The notes under the pieces: generated by a model
The model's database searches: none
What the model was told of the DNA's origin: nothing
Seen by the model: only the letters and a program-made list of their open reading frames with translations
Origin: Magnetococcales bacterium
Lineage (GTDB): Bacteria > Pseudomonadota > Magnetococcia > Magnetococcales > JADGCH01
Direction: 5' to 3'
NCBI GenBank assembly: GCA_015229115.1
Contig: JADGCH010000003.1
Coordinates: 1-64,000, forward strand
Length of the DNA stretch: 64,000 nucleotides
Shown here: positions 46,816 to 54,485 of the stretch, in pieces
How positions within the stretch are numbered: the first letter of the stretch is position 1
Layout: every line of letters begins with the position of its first letter
Position numbers and translations under genes: made by a program

Positions 46816-47640
46816 ATGAATGGTCTCAAGACAACACTGTTGCTGGCCGGTCTGGTCATCCTGTTCACGCTGGTTGGTCATGCCGTTGCGGGGGTGGAAG
46901 GGATGGTGGCTGCCTTGCTGGCAGCCCTTGCCATCAACTTCTTTTCCTGGTGGTTTTCTGATCGACTGCTGCTTTCCCTCTACCAGGCTGAAGAGATCGG
47001 CCCCAACGAGGCGCCGGAATTTTACATGATCGTCGAAGATCTGGCTCACCAGGCTGGTATTCCGATCCCGCGTGTCTACATCATCAACGACCCGGTACCC
47101 AATGCCTTTGCAACAGGACGCAATCCTGACCACGCTGCTGTTGCCGCTACCGTGGGCCTGCTCCACACGCTCGACCAACAGCAACTGACAGCCGTCATGG
47201 CGCATGAAATCGGCCACATCCTTCATCGCGATACCCTGATCGCCACTTTGAGCGCTGTCATGGTGGGAGCACTGACCTCCATCACCCATGTGGCCTCTTC
47301 CAGCAGCCATCGTCACCAAAGTTGGCTACTCATGATCATCGCTCCCGTTGCAGCGCTGATCATCCAGATGGCCATCTCCCGTCAGCGTGAATACGGCGCC
47401 GACGAAGCAGCTGCCCGGCTCAGTGGTGAACCGCTATGGCTGGCCAGCGCCCTGGAGCAGTTATCGATTGCCAACCAGCAGCAGCCGTTGCAAAAGGCCA
47501 TCGATTACCCAGCGACGGCTTCCCTGTTTATTGTTAATCCACTGACAGGCCACGTGTCTCATTTTCTTGACCAGCTTTTTTCGACCCATCCTCCCATGGA
47601 AAAACGGATCAGGCGCTTACAGATGATGGCGGATTTATGA
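46816..47640 (+). CDS. htpX: Membrane metalloprotease HtpX
   Basis: M48-family inner-membrane quality-control protease, 274 residues. Two N-terminal helices (TLLLAGLVILFTLVGHAVAG and a second near 30-45), the zinc motif VMAHEIGHILHRD, a second helix pair, and the downstream ligand in REYGADEAAARLSG. VYIINDPVPNAFATGRNPDHAAVAAT is the family substrate-cleft sequence. The rpe start overlaps its stop (ATGA). Confidence 0.96.
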   Translation: MNGLKTTLLLAGLVILFTLVGHAVAGVEGMVAALLAALAINFFSWWFSDRLLLSLYQAEEIGPNEAPEFYMIVEDLAHQAGIPIPRVYIINDPVPNAFATGRNPDHAAVAATVGLLHTLDQQQLTAVMAHEIGHILHRDTLIATLSAVMVGALTSITHVASSSSHRHQSWLLMIIAPVAALIIQMAISRQREYGADEAAARLSGEPLWLASALEQLSIANQQQPLQKAIDYPATASLFIVNPLTGHVSHFLDQLFSTHPPMEKRIRRLQMMADL

Positions 47641-48377
47641 CCGATCATACCTTAAAAATAGCCCCTTCCATTCTGTCAGCCAATTTTGCCTGTCTGGGAC
47701 AGGAGATCGCTGCCGTCATCAAGGGTGGTGCCGATTATCTCCATGTTGATGTCATGGACGGCCATTTTGTGCCCAATTTGACCATCGGCCCACCGGTGAT
47801 GGCGTCCCTGAAAAAGTGGCTGAAGCAGCCACAGGCAGGAACGCTTCCCTTCGATGTGCACCTGATGATCGACCCGCCTGTGGATCCACGTTGGATCGAT
47901 GGTTATCTGGAGGCTGGTTTGGATGGTGCTGACTGCATCACCGTTCACGTTGAGGCTATCCGCCATCTGGACCGCGTTCTGAATTACATCCGCGATCGTG
48001 GCGTCCGTGCCGGTGTCGCCCTCAATCCGGCCACACCGATCGACAGTCTGCAACAGGTGCTGCATTTGATCGATCAGGTACTGGTGATGACCGTTAACCC
48101 AGGTTTTTCCGGACAGCCTTTCATCCCGACAGTGGTTGCCAAGATCGCCGCCCTGCGCCGTCAGATCGACCAGCAATCTCGTTCGATTGAAATTGCTGTT
48201 GATGGAGGCATTACGCTTGACAATATTGCGGCCGTCACCCAGGCTGGAGCGACGCTGATCGTCTCCGGATCGACCATTTTCTCCCCTGATTTCTCCCCTG
48301 ATTTCTCTCCTGAAAAGGCCGATTATGGCCCGATTATACGGGATTTACGTCGCAGGGCCATCTCAGATCGTCCGTGA
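47637..48377 (+). CDS. rpe: Ribulose-phosphate 3-epimerase
   Basis: Interconverts ribulose-5-P and xylulose-5-P. The 246 residues carry IAPSILSANFACLGQEI, LHVDVMDGHFVPNLTIGP, HLMIDPPV, VMTVNPGFSGQPF and IAVDGGIT with metal ligands intact. Two unusual points: an insertion around residues 62-72 (KWLKQPQAGTLPF) and a repeat-made segment FSPDFSPDFSPE near the C-terminus. The last 15 bp overlap the convergent hemN. Confidence 0.96.
   Translation: MTDHTLKIAPSILSANFACLGQEIAAVIKGGADYLHVDVMDGHFVPNLTIGPPVMASLKKWLKQPQAGTLPFDVHLMIDPPVDPRWIDGYLEAGLDGADCITVHVEAIRHLDRVLNYIRDRGVRAGVALNPATPIDSLQQVLHLIDQVLVMTVNPGFSGQPFIPTVVAKIAALRRQIDQQSRSIEIAVDGGITLDNIAAVTQAGATLIVSGSTIFSPDFSPDFSPEKADYGPIIRDLRRRAISDRP
48279..48314 (+). 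repeat. Three 12-bp tandem repeats inside rpe (FSPD)3
   Basis: TTCTCCCCTGAT occurs twice exactly and a third time with two changes, coding FSPD-FSPD-FSPE. It expands a loop after the phosphate-binding strand, where other Rpe proteins have a short SAIFGA... sequence. Confidence 0.9.
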
Positions 48378-49757
48378 AAAACTTTTCTGCTGCACAGCAT
48401 GGTTGAGGTACCAGTCAAAGACCATGCAGATGTTGCGGATCAGTAACCGGCCAGCTGGCATAACCTGCCAGCTGTTGCCGCTGTCCACCACCAATCCTTC
48501 GTCGACCATGGTCTGTAACGCCTGCTGTTCCGTCTGGAAATAATGGTTGAAATCAAGGTTGAACTGCTCAGAGATGGCAGCACGATCGAGCCTGAAATCA
48601 CACATTAAGCGCGTAATCACCTCACGGCGAATCACATCATCCTGACTCAGTTGCAACCCACGAAAAGTAGCCGGCAAACCAGCATCAATTCGATCATAAT
48701 ATTCGGGTAATGTCTTCAGATTCTGGGCATAACAACGGCCCACCTGGCTGATGGCCGTGGTCCCCAGAGCCAGCAAGTCGCATTCTCCATGGGTGGTATA
48801 GCCCTGAAAGTTGCGGTGCAACTGACCCTGACGCTGTGCCGTGGCCAATTCATCGTCTGGTTTGGCAAAATGATCCATACCGACGTAGCAGTAACCCGAT
48901 TCAGTCAGAACGCGGATGGTTGTTTCAAGAATGCGCAGTTTTTCCTCGGGTGACGGCAGATCCTCCTGGTTGATGCGCCGCTGCGGTGGAAAATATTGTG
49001 GCAAATGAGCATAGTTGAAGATCGCCAAGCGATCGGGATCGAGATGATGGATAACTTCCTGCAGGGTACGATGGAAAGTCTGTTCGGTCTGAAACGGCAA
49101 ACCGTAAATCAGGTCAAGATTGATGGATTGAAAGCCCTGCTTTCTAGCTTCGTCAACCACCTTCTTGGTCAAAGCCATGGGCTGAATGCGATTGACCGCC
49201 TGCTGTACCCGTTCATCGACATCCTGCACACCAATCGAAATGCGGTTAAAACCGAGGGAGGCCAACACGGCGATGGATTCCAGCGGCATTTCTCGTGGGT
49301 CGACCTCAATACCCCATTCCATTAAATCGGACGGTTGGAAATTAAAATGATCACGCAGGCCATGGATCAGTCTTGTTAGCTGTTGTGCATCAAGATAGGT
49401 CGGTGTTCCCCCTCCCAGGTGCAGTTGGGTCACCGCCCTGCTGCTACTGCACAACGAGCCGATCAGCCTGATTTCACGCAACAGCGATTCAAGATAGCGT
49501 TCGGCACGGGAGCGGTCGGTGGTGACGATGCGGTTACAGGCACAGTAATAACAAACTGTATCGCAAAACGGGATGTGCAGATAAAGCGACAGAGGCTTAT
49601 CGGGATGTTCCTGTTCTGACTGCCGAATCTGTTGCCGAAACAGATCGGCGGTGAACGATTCATGAAAATGGGGTGCGGTTGGATAGGAGGTATATCTTGG
49701 ACCAGACTGGTTGTATTTGTTGATCAGCTCCCGGTTAAACAATACGGTCTGGTTCAT
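48363..49757 (-). CDS. hemN: Oxygen-independent coproporphyrinogen III dehydrogenase
   Basis: Radical-SAM enzyme of haem synthesis that works without oxygen. The 464 residues have YLHIPFCDTVCYYCACNRI (CxxxCxxC plus the extra Cys typical of HemN), LGGGTPTYLD, the GPRYTSYPTAPHFHE N-terminus and a full HemN C-terminal domain. The ATG overlaps the hemE stop (ATGA), so two consecutive haem-pathway steps are coupled. Confidence 0.97.
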   Translation of the reverse strand: MNQTVLFNRELINKYNQSGPRYTSYPTAPHFHESFTADLFRQQIRQSEQEHPDKPLSLYLHIPFCDTVCYYCACNRIVTTDRSRAERYLESLLREIRLIGSLCSSSRAVTQLHLGGGTPTYLDAQQLTRLIHGLRDHFNFQPSDLMEWGIEVDPREMPLESIAVLASLGFNRISIGVQDVDERVQQAVNRIQPMALTKKVVDEARKQGFQSINLDLIYGLPFQTEQTFHRTLQEVIHHLDPDRLAIFNYAHLPQYFPPQRRINQEDLPSPEEKLRILETTIRVLTESGYCYVGMDHFAKPDDELATAQRQGQLHRNFQGYTTHGECDLLALGTTAISQVGRCYAQNLKTLPEYYDRIDAGLPATFRGLQLSQDDVIRREVITRLMCDFRLDRAAISEQFNLDFNHYFQTEQQALQTMVDEGLVVDSGNSWQVMPAGRLLIRNICMVFDWYLNHAVQQKSFSRTI

Positions 49758-50824
49758 GAGGCCCTGCTTTCTTCCCGAACGACCTTAACCAATGTGGCCA
49801 CCTGTTCAGGCTCAACGTCAGGCGTAATGCCATGACCAAGGTTGAAGATATGGCCAGGATGGGGGCCAAAACGATGAAGAATTTTTTTTGTCTCAGCACG
49901 AATAACCGCCTGTGGAGCATACAGAACAGCTGGATCCATATTACCCTGCAAGGCCACCCGACCTTTGACCTGACGTCTCGCCTTGCCCAGGTCGACTCCC
50001 CAGTCAAGACCGATCACATCACAGTCGCTCTCCATTAATGGCTTCAGACGATGACCACACCCTTTAGAAAAAACGATAACGGGTATGGCCAAGCCGTTGC
50101 GATCAACACGATGCAACCCTGCAATGATTGTGCTAATAAAATTCAGTGAATAAGTCTGAAAAAGCTCAAAAGGCAAAACGCTACCCCAAGTATCGAAGAT
50201 CTGTATCGCTTGAACACCATGACGAATCTGGGCATTCAGATAATCGGTCACAACCGTGGTCAGCTGTTCCAGCAGCAGCAACAAATCCGATGGGTTGTTG
50301 TACATCATTTTTCGGATGGTACCGAAATCCTTGCTGGAACCACCCTCCACCATGTAGGTAGCCAGCGTCCATGGGCTGCCGGAAAAACCAATTAGCGGAA
50401 TCTGATCCTGAAGCAGTGAGCGAATACGCTCAATAGCCTCCATGACATAATCAAGATCGTTGTCCGGGTTAACGGTTGCTTTAAGATGTTCAATATCTTT
50501 TCGACAACGAATGGGGGGATCGAGCATAGGCCCTTCGCCATCGCTGAAGGAAAGCTTTATACCCATTGCTTCTGGCACCACCAGAATATCGGAAAAGAGG
50601 ATGGCCGCATCGAAACCAAACCTCCTGATAGGTTGTAAGGTTACCTCAGCAGCCAATGATGGCGTTTTACACAGGGTGAGAAAATTACCGGCTTGGCTGC
50701 GTACTTGGCGATATTCGGGTAAATAGCGCCCAGCCTGACGCATGATCCAGATTGGAGTCTGGTCAACAGGTCTGGAAAAACAGGCCTGTACAAAGCGGTG
50801 TTGGGGAAAAAGCCTGTTTTTCAC
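49754..50824 (-). CDS. hemE: Uroporphyrinogen decarboxylase
   Basis: Converts uroporphyrinogen III to coproporphyrinogen III. The 356 residues contain PIWIMRQAGRYLPEYR, the substrate-Asp region FGFDAAILFSDILVVPEAMG, GFSGSPWTLATYMVEGG and NLGHGITPDVEPE. The start is GTG, supported by AGGAATT upstream and by the family N-terminus. Upstream is a 460 bp repeat-containing gap. Confidence 0.97.
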   Translation of the reverse strand: MKNRLFPQHRFVQACFSRPVDQTPIWIMRQAGRYLPEYRQVRSQAGNFLTLCKTPSLAAEVTLQPIRRFGFDAAILFSDILVVPEAMGIKLSFSDGEGPMLDPPIRCRKDIEHLKATVNPDNDLDYVMEAIERIRSLLQDQIPLIGFSGSPWTLATYMVEGGSSKDFGTIRKMMYNNPSDLLLLLEQLTTVVTDYLNAQIRHGVQAIQIFDTWGSVLPFELFQTYSLNFISTIIAGLHRVDRNGLAIPVIVFSKGCGHRLKPLMESDCDVIGLDWGVDLGKARRQVKGRVALQGNMDPAVLYAPQAVIRAETKKILHRFGPHPGHIFNLGHGITPDVEPEQVATLVKVVREESRAS

Positions 50825-51284
50825 ACAATTCCTTTCTTCAGTTTTTTAGGAATGTATTGGTAATGAAATAAGAATAATGCCTTGTGAATTTGTGAATGAA
50901 GCTAATAGCGTATTGAAAATTAAAATATTTTTATCGTCCGACCAGCTTGACAGCAACATGGATAGCCTGTTGATCAATGATGAAATACCGCACTTGATCA
51001 GCTTGTCGATCAGACGAATAGAACCAATCTCTGTTGATCGATGTGGAATTCATGGCCGTATTACACAACCCCCTGTGAATGAGCAATACCCGCTGGAAAT
51101 GGGTTTCAGACAGCTCCTTCTACTTCATCATGAAAATTTGTATAAACCCTAAAATAAGAATAAAGTCCTGTGAGTTTGTGAGTAAACTGGATAACCTCAT
51201 GAACAGGATCAATTTATATCAGAAACAAGACAAGCTATCCTGTGGGTTTGTGGTTCTGTTGCAACGATTTTTCAAGCTATGCCA
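50825..51284. repeat. AT-rich gap with three direct repeats and a decayed gene tail
   Basis: No supported gene in 460 bp (the ORF at 50877-51152 looks like chance). Three related direct repeats lie at 50865-50900, 51152-51187 and 51221-51256: the first two share AAATAAGAATAA plus CCTTGTGAATTTGTGAAT / CCTGTGAGTTTGTGAGT, the third is diverged (CCTGTGGGTTTGTGG). Between repeats 1 and 2, ACCAATCTCTGTT...GTGGAATT (51023-51050) matches ACCAATGTCCGTT...GTGGAATT (51288-51311), which is the 3' end of the neighbouring unknown gene. This suggests an old partial duplication. Confidence 0.6.
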
Positions 51285-52469
51285 TCAACCAATGTCCGTT
51301 TCTGTGGAATTTGTCTGGACTATTCCACCATGGGCTGTGGGTGAAACGGCCGGTTCTTCCGGGTTACGATGATAAGCGACCGGAAAGGCAATGGACGATA
51401 GTTCGTCTTGGTGAATGGGCACAATCGCTTCCTGTAACAGCTTCACCCATTTTTCCCGAATGTTATAGCTCGTCTTCAGCGTCCCATCCGGTGATGGAAG
51501 AGCTGCCTTGGTATGTCCGTAACGCAGCCGCAGGATTACTACCGCACCATGGTTGTGTTGATGAACCAGAAAATGACGACGGATATCCAGGGCGGTACTT
51601 TTACCCCAACTCTTCAGGGCGGCTAATTCATCGGGGTTGAGCTGCAATAGTACATATTGCTCAATGGCTATATTTTGATCCTGACCGTTTGAAGAAAGCA
51701 GCGTCAAGCGCCGGTCCTGTTGTGAAGCCAGGAACACCGTGCCAGTCAGTTTATCCCGCGCCAACAACTGGGCTACCAAGGCAGCTGCAGAACGTCTACC
51801 GGCGGCGTTATGGTAAAAATTGAAATACTCAAAAAATTTGTGTTCAAAAAAATCAATGAACTCATCGCCATGCTCGTATAAGCTGCGCTGAAAATAATTC
51901 AGGTAAACACCCAGACTGCGTAAGGCGCTGTCGGTTAATCGTTCAATCTTGACATGAAAATGACTTAACTGAAAATCTTTCTGGTTGTTATGTTCGTCAA
52001 TAGGCTGTTGAATTAATAATGAAAAATCAAGAGGCAGCAATAATTTCAGCAGATTGCCAAAATTTTCATGGTGCATGTAACGGCTATTGGTTTCATAATG
52101 TTCCAGCCCGGGCAGGTCGGGCGCTATGGTAGAAAGATTTTTTTTGGTGACGCGATTGTTTTCACGGCAGCGGCAATGCTTGCGCAGTTTCGGCGGTAAG
52201 TGACCATCAACCATGACGACCAGAGCGCTGTTGTGCAGCGCATGTTCCTTGGTTTCACCGATGGATCCCGGCCTTAACGACGCAGCAGAAACGAATGGAT
52301 AGGGAACCCGTTCAGCCCTGAATTTATGATAAGAATCAATCAGCGTGTAATGAATCAATAGACGAGTTAATTTTTGTTTTTCGACCGCATAGACCGAACT
52401 TTTTATCTTTGCCTGCTCCTCTGGTAACAAGGTAAAATCTTTGGTGGACATGGTCGAAACGCTCTTCAT
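51285..52469 (-). CDS. Hypothetical protein, no family recognised
   Basis: A 394-residue soluble protein, no signal peptide or membrane helix seen. I recognise no family. Visible features: a CRCRENNR cysteine-basic motif near residues 99-106, an aromatic/acidic stretch YEHGDEFIDFFEHKFFEYFNFYHNAAGRR near 205-235, and many His residues. Codon use is less GC-rich than the neighbours, which hints at transfer. Start could be 52469 or the ATG at 52451 (MSTKDF); neither has a strong ribosome site. The 3' end is echoed by a decayed copy in the adjoining gap. Confidence 0.75.
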   Translation of the reverse strand: MKSVSTMSTKDFTLLPEEQAKIKSSVYAVEKQKLTRLLIHYTLIDSYHKFRAERVPYPFVSAASLRPGSIGETKEHALHNSALVVMVDGHLPPKLRKHCRCRENNRVTKKNLSTIAPDLPGLEHYETNSRYMHHENFGNLLKLLLPLDFSLLIQQPIDEHNNQKDFQLSHFHVKIERLTDSALRSLGVYLNYFQRSLYEHGDEFIDFFEHKFFEYFNFYHNAAGRRSAAALVAQLLARDKLTGTVFLASQQDRRLTLLSSNGQDQNIAIEQYVLLQLNPDELAALKSWGKSTALDIRRHFLVHQHNHGAVVILRLRYGHTKAALPSPDGTLKTSYNIREKWVKLLQEAIVPIHQDELSSIAFPVAYHRNPEEPAVSPTAHGGIVQTNSTETDIG

Positions 52470-52526
52470 ATTCTGGTCAAACTAAAGTAGCCCCAGCATA
52501 CTACAAACAGACAAGGATTTCCAGCC

Positions 52527-53285
52527 ATGGCATCTCTGACGGAGATTGAAACGGTACTGAATCGTGAACTTGACCGGGATTCCTTTACCGACTATGCGCC
52601 TAACGGTGTTCAGGTGCGTGGTCGGGAGCAGGTACAACGGATTGTCACAGGCGTTTCGGCCTGTGTGGCCCTTTTTGAGGCAGCCGTTGATCAAAAGGCC
52701 GACCTGATTCTGGTTCATCATGGCCTGTTCTGGGACAAGGAGTCACGTGTTGTGGCCGGTAGCATGAAACGTCGGTTACAGATCCTGCTGCAGCAGGACA
52801 TCACATTGATGGCCTATCATTTGCCGCTGGATGCTCATCCTCAATATGGCAACAATATCCAGATCATCAAAAAACTGGCCCTGACACCGGTCGCCCCGTT
52901 CGGTTTCTACCGTGGACGTCCACTCTCCTTTATGGCAACAACCGCAGGGCAGCAGGAGTTTTCTGGTTTCGTCGAACGGCTTCAACAGCTTTTTGGTACC
53001 AGCATCACCCTGTTCCCTTTTGGCCCCTCCACCATTCAGCGCATTGCAGTCTGTAGTGGCGGTGCGCCAGAACTGGCCTCAGAGGCGGTTGCCCAACGGG
53101 CTGACCTGTTTCTGACCGGAGAAGTTTCCGAACCGCTGTTTCACTATGCCCAAGAGGAGGGATTGAATGTCATCGGTGCCGGACATCATCAAACAGAACG
53201 ATGGGGTGTCCAGGCCGTTGGGGCTTTTATAGCTGAACGGTTTGGTGTGACGCACCAGTTTATTGACATCAAGAATCCGGTTTGA
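52527..53285 (+). CDS. Nif3-like dinuclear metal-centre protein (DUF34)
   Basis: A 252-residue NIF3/YbgI-family protein. Family motifs: YAPNGVQVRG, DLILVHHGLFWDKE (metal His pair), MAYHLPLDAHPQYGNN, and the C-terminal FLTGEVSEPLFHYAQEEGLNVIGAGHHQTERWG. These form a ring-shaped hexamer with two metals per subunit; a role linked to GTP cyclohydrolase I type 2 has been proposed for the family, but the function is unsettled. The stop overlaps the aroE start (TGATG). Confidence 0.93.
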   Translation: MASLTEIETVLNRELDRDSFTDYAPNGVQVRGREQVQRIVTGVSACVALFEAAVDQKADLILVHHGLFWDKESRVVAGSMKRRLQILLQQDITLMAYHLPLDAHPQYGNNIQIIKKLALTPVAPFGFYRGRPLSFMATTAGQQEFSGFVERLQQLFGTSITLFPFGPSTIQRIAVCSGGAPELASEAVAQRADLFLTGEVSEPLFHYAQEEGLNVIGAGHHQTERWGVQAVGAFIAERFGVTHQFIDIKNPV

Positions 53286-54151
53286 TGCGGATGAACATCA
53301 ACGGTTCAACACGACTGCTGGCTGTCCTGGGCGATCCTGTTGCCCATTCTTTATCACCGGCTATGCACAATTTTGCCCTGTCACAGCTGGGGTTGAACTA
53401 CTGCTATCTGCCGTTTCCTGTTCAGGCAGCGCAGCTGCGGCAGGCTGTTGATGGTTTAGTGGCCCAGAAAGCGCGCGGATTCAACGCTACCATTCCACAT
53501 AAAGAAGCCCTTTTCCATCTGGTTGATCGGCTTGATGAAGGGGCACGCGCCATCGGTGCCGTCAATACGGTTGTCATAGACGACGAGGGCACCACGACCG
53601 GTTATAACAGCGATAGCTACGGGTTTGTCACAGCGCTGGAACAGCGTTTTCCTGGTACTGTAGCAGGTTGTTCTGCCGTCATCATCGGGGCTGGTGGTGC
53701 TACCAAGGCCGTAGTGATGGCCTTGTTGATGGGAGGGGCAGCGCAGATCACCATCGCCAACCGGACCTTGAGCCGATCAGAAGCCCTGCTGCAGCAACTG
53801 TCGCAGACAACAGCCGGCAGGGCGGCTACGCTCTGTCAGGTGGTAGCCCTTGCACCGGAACAGCTGCCCCTGGAACGATGCACCTTATTGATCAACAGCT
53901 CCAGCGTCGGCATGCGTGGCGAACCCATCACAGCAGTCGATGTTAACCGGCTACCTGACCAGGCTGTGGTCTATGATCTCATCTATCGTCCGGCTGTTAC
54001 GCCCCTGCTGGCCCAGGCCTCAGCTCGTGGCCTGCGTACTTTCAATGGCCTCGGCATGCTGATTCATCAGGGCGCGCGCGCTTTTCAGCTGTGGACCGGC
54101 GCCGAGATGCCTGTTGCCGCCGTAACCGATTATCTGATCCGCCATCAGTAG
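53285..54151 (+). CDS. aroE: Shikimate dehydrogenase
   Basis: NADPH-dependent reduction of 3-dehydroshikimate. The 288 residues have LGDPVAHSLSPAMHNFAL (substrate Ser pair), FNATIPHKEALFHLVD (catalytic Lys), NTVVIDDEGTTTGYNSDSYG, the Rossmann VIIGAGGATKAVVMALL, ANRTLSRSEAL and the C-terminal GLGMLIHQGARAFQLWTG. The ATG at 53285 shares a base with the Nif3 stop. It converges on the zinc-ribbon gene with no spacer. Confidence 0.96.
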   Translation: MRMNINGSTRLLAVLGDPVAHSLSPAMHNFALSQLGLNYCYLPFPVQAAQLRQAVDGLVAQKARGFNATIPHKEALFHLVDRLDEGARAIGAVNTVVIDDEGTTTGYNSDSYGFVTALEQRFPGTVAGCSAVIIGAGGATKAVVMALLMGGAAQITIANRTLSRSEALLQQLSQTTAGRAATLCQVVALAPEQLPLERCTLLINSSSVGMRGEPITAVDVNRLPDQAVVYDLIYRPAVTPLLAQASARGLRTFNGLGMLIHQGARAFQLWTGAEMPVAAVTDYLIRHQ

Positions 54152-54469
54152 TTATATCACCTGCTCGCCGACCACATCGCCACGCAGGGCATCACGGTGG
54201 GCCACGGGGAGCACCCCCTCCTCCCCATCTTCCGGGCTGTAGTAATAGCGTACGGAGCCAACGCGGCCGTAGTGATCGAACAGGCTGTTCCAGCCCTTGA
54301 TGTACATGGAGCATTGATCGTTGAAGCAGACCAGCATTTCGGAGACACAGAAGCCAAGGCCATCCTCAAAATCGTGCTGAGCCGCTTCCCAGCGTAACAG
54401 CTGCTGCTGGCAATGGGGGCAGCAGTAGCGCCCTGTTTCATCACGCAAAACTTTTTTCGTACGGCCCAT
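54152..54469 (-). CDS. Small zinc-ribbon protein of unknown function
   Basis: A 105-residue protein starting at the ATG at 54469 (GGAAG upstream); the ORF-track start at 54595 lies inside alaS. The pattern YCCPHCQQQLLRW, about 27 residues, then MLVCFNDQCSMYIKGW is a zinc-ribbon pair of CxxC-like knuckles, followed by an aromatic/acidic tail (VRYYYSPEDGEEGVLPV). No function is known to me. It is the last gene of the fliQ-fliR-flhB-recX-alaS run, 16 bp after the alaS stop. Confidence 0.8.
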   Translation of the reverse strand: MGRTKKVLRDETGRYCCPHCQQQLLRWEAAQHDFEDGLGFCVSEMLVCFNDQCSMYIKGWNSLFDHYGRVGSVRYYYSPEDGEEGVLPVAHRDALRGDVVGEQVI

Positions 54470-54485
54470 GATCTTCCAACTCCCT

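Noticed and set aside
50877-51152. 91-residue + strand ORF in the hemE gap
   Set aside because: Low-complexity, no homology recognised, overlaps a decayed copy of a gene end on the other strand.
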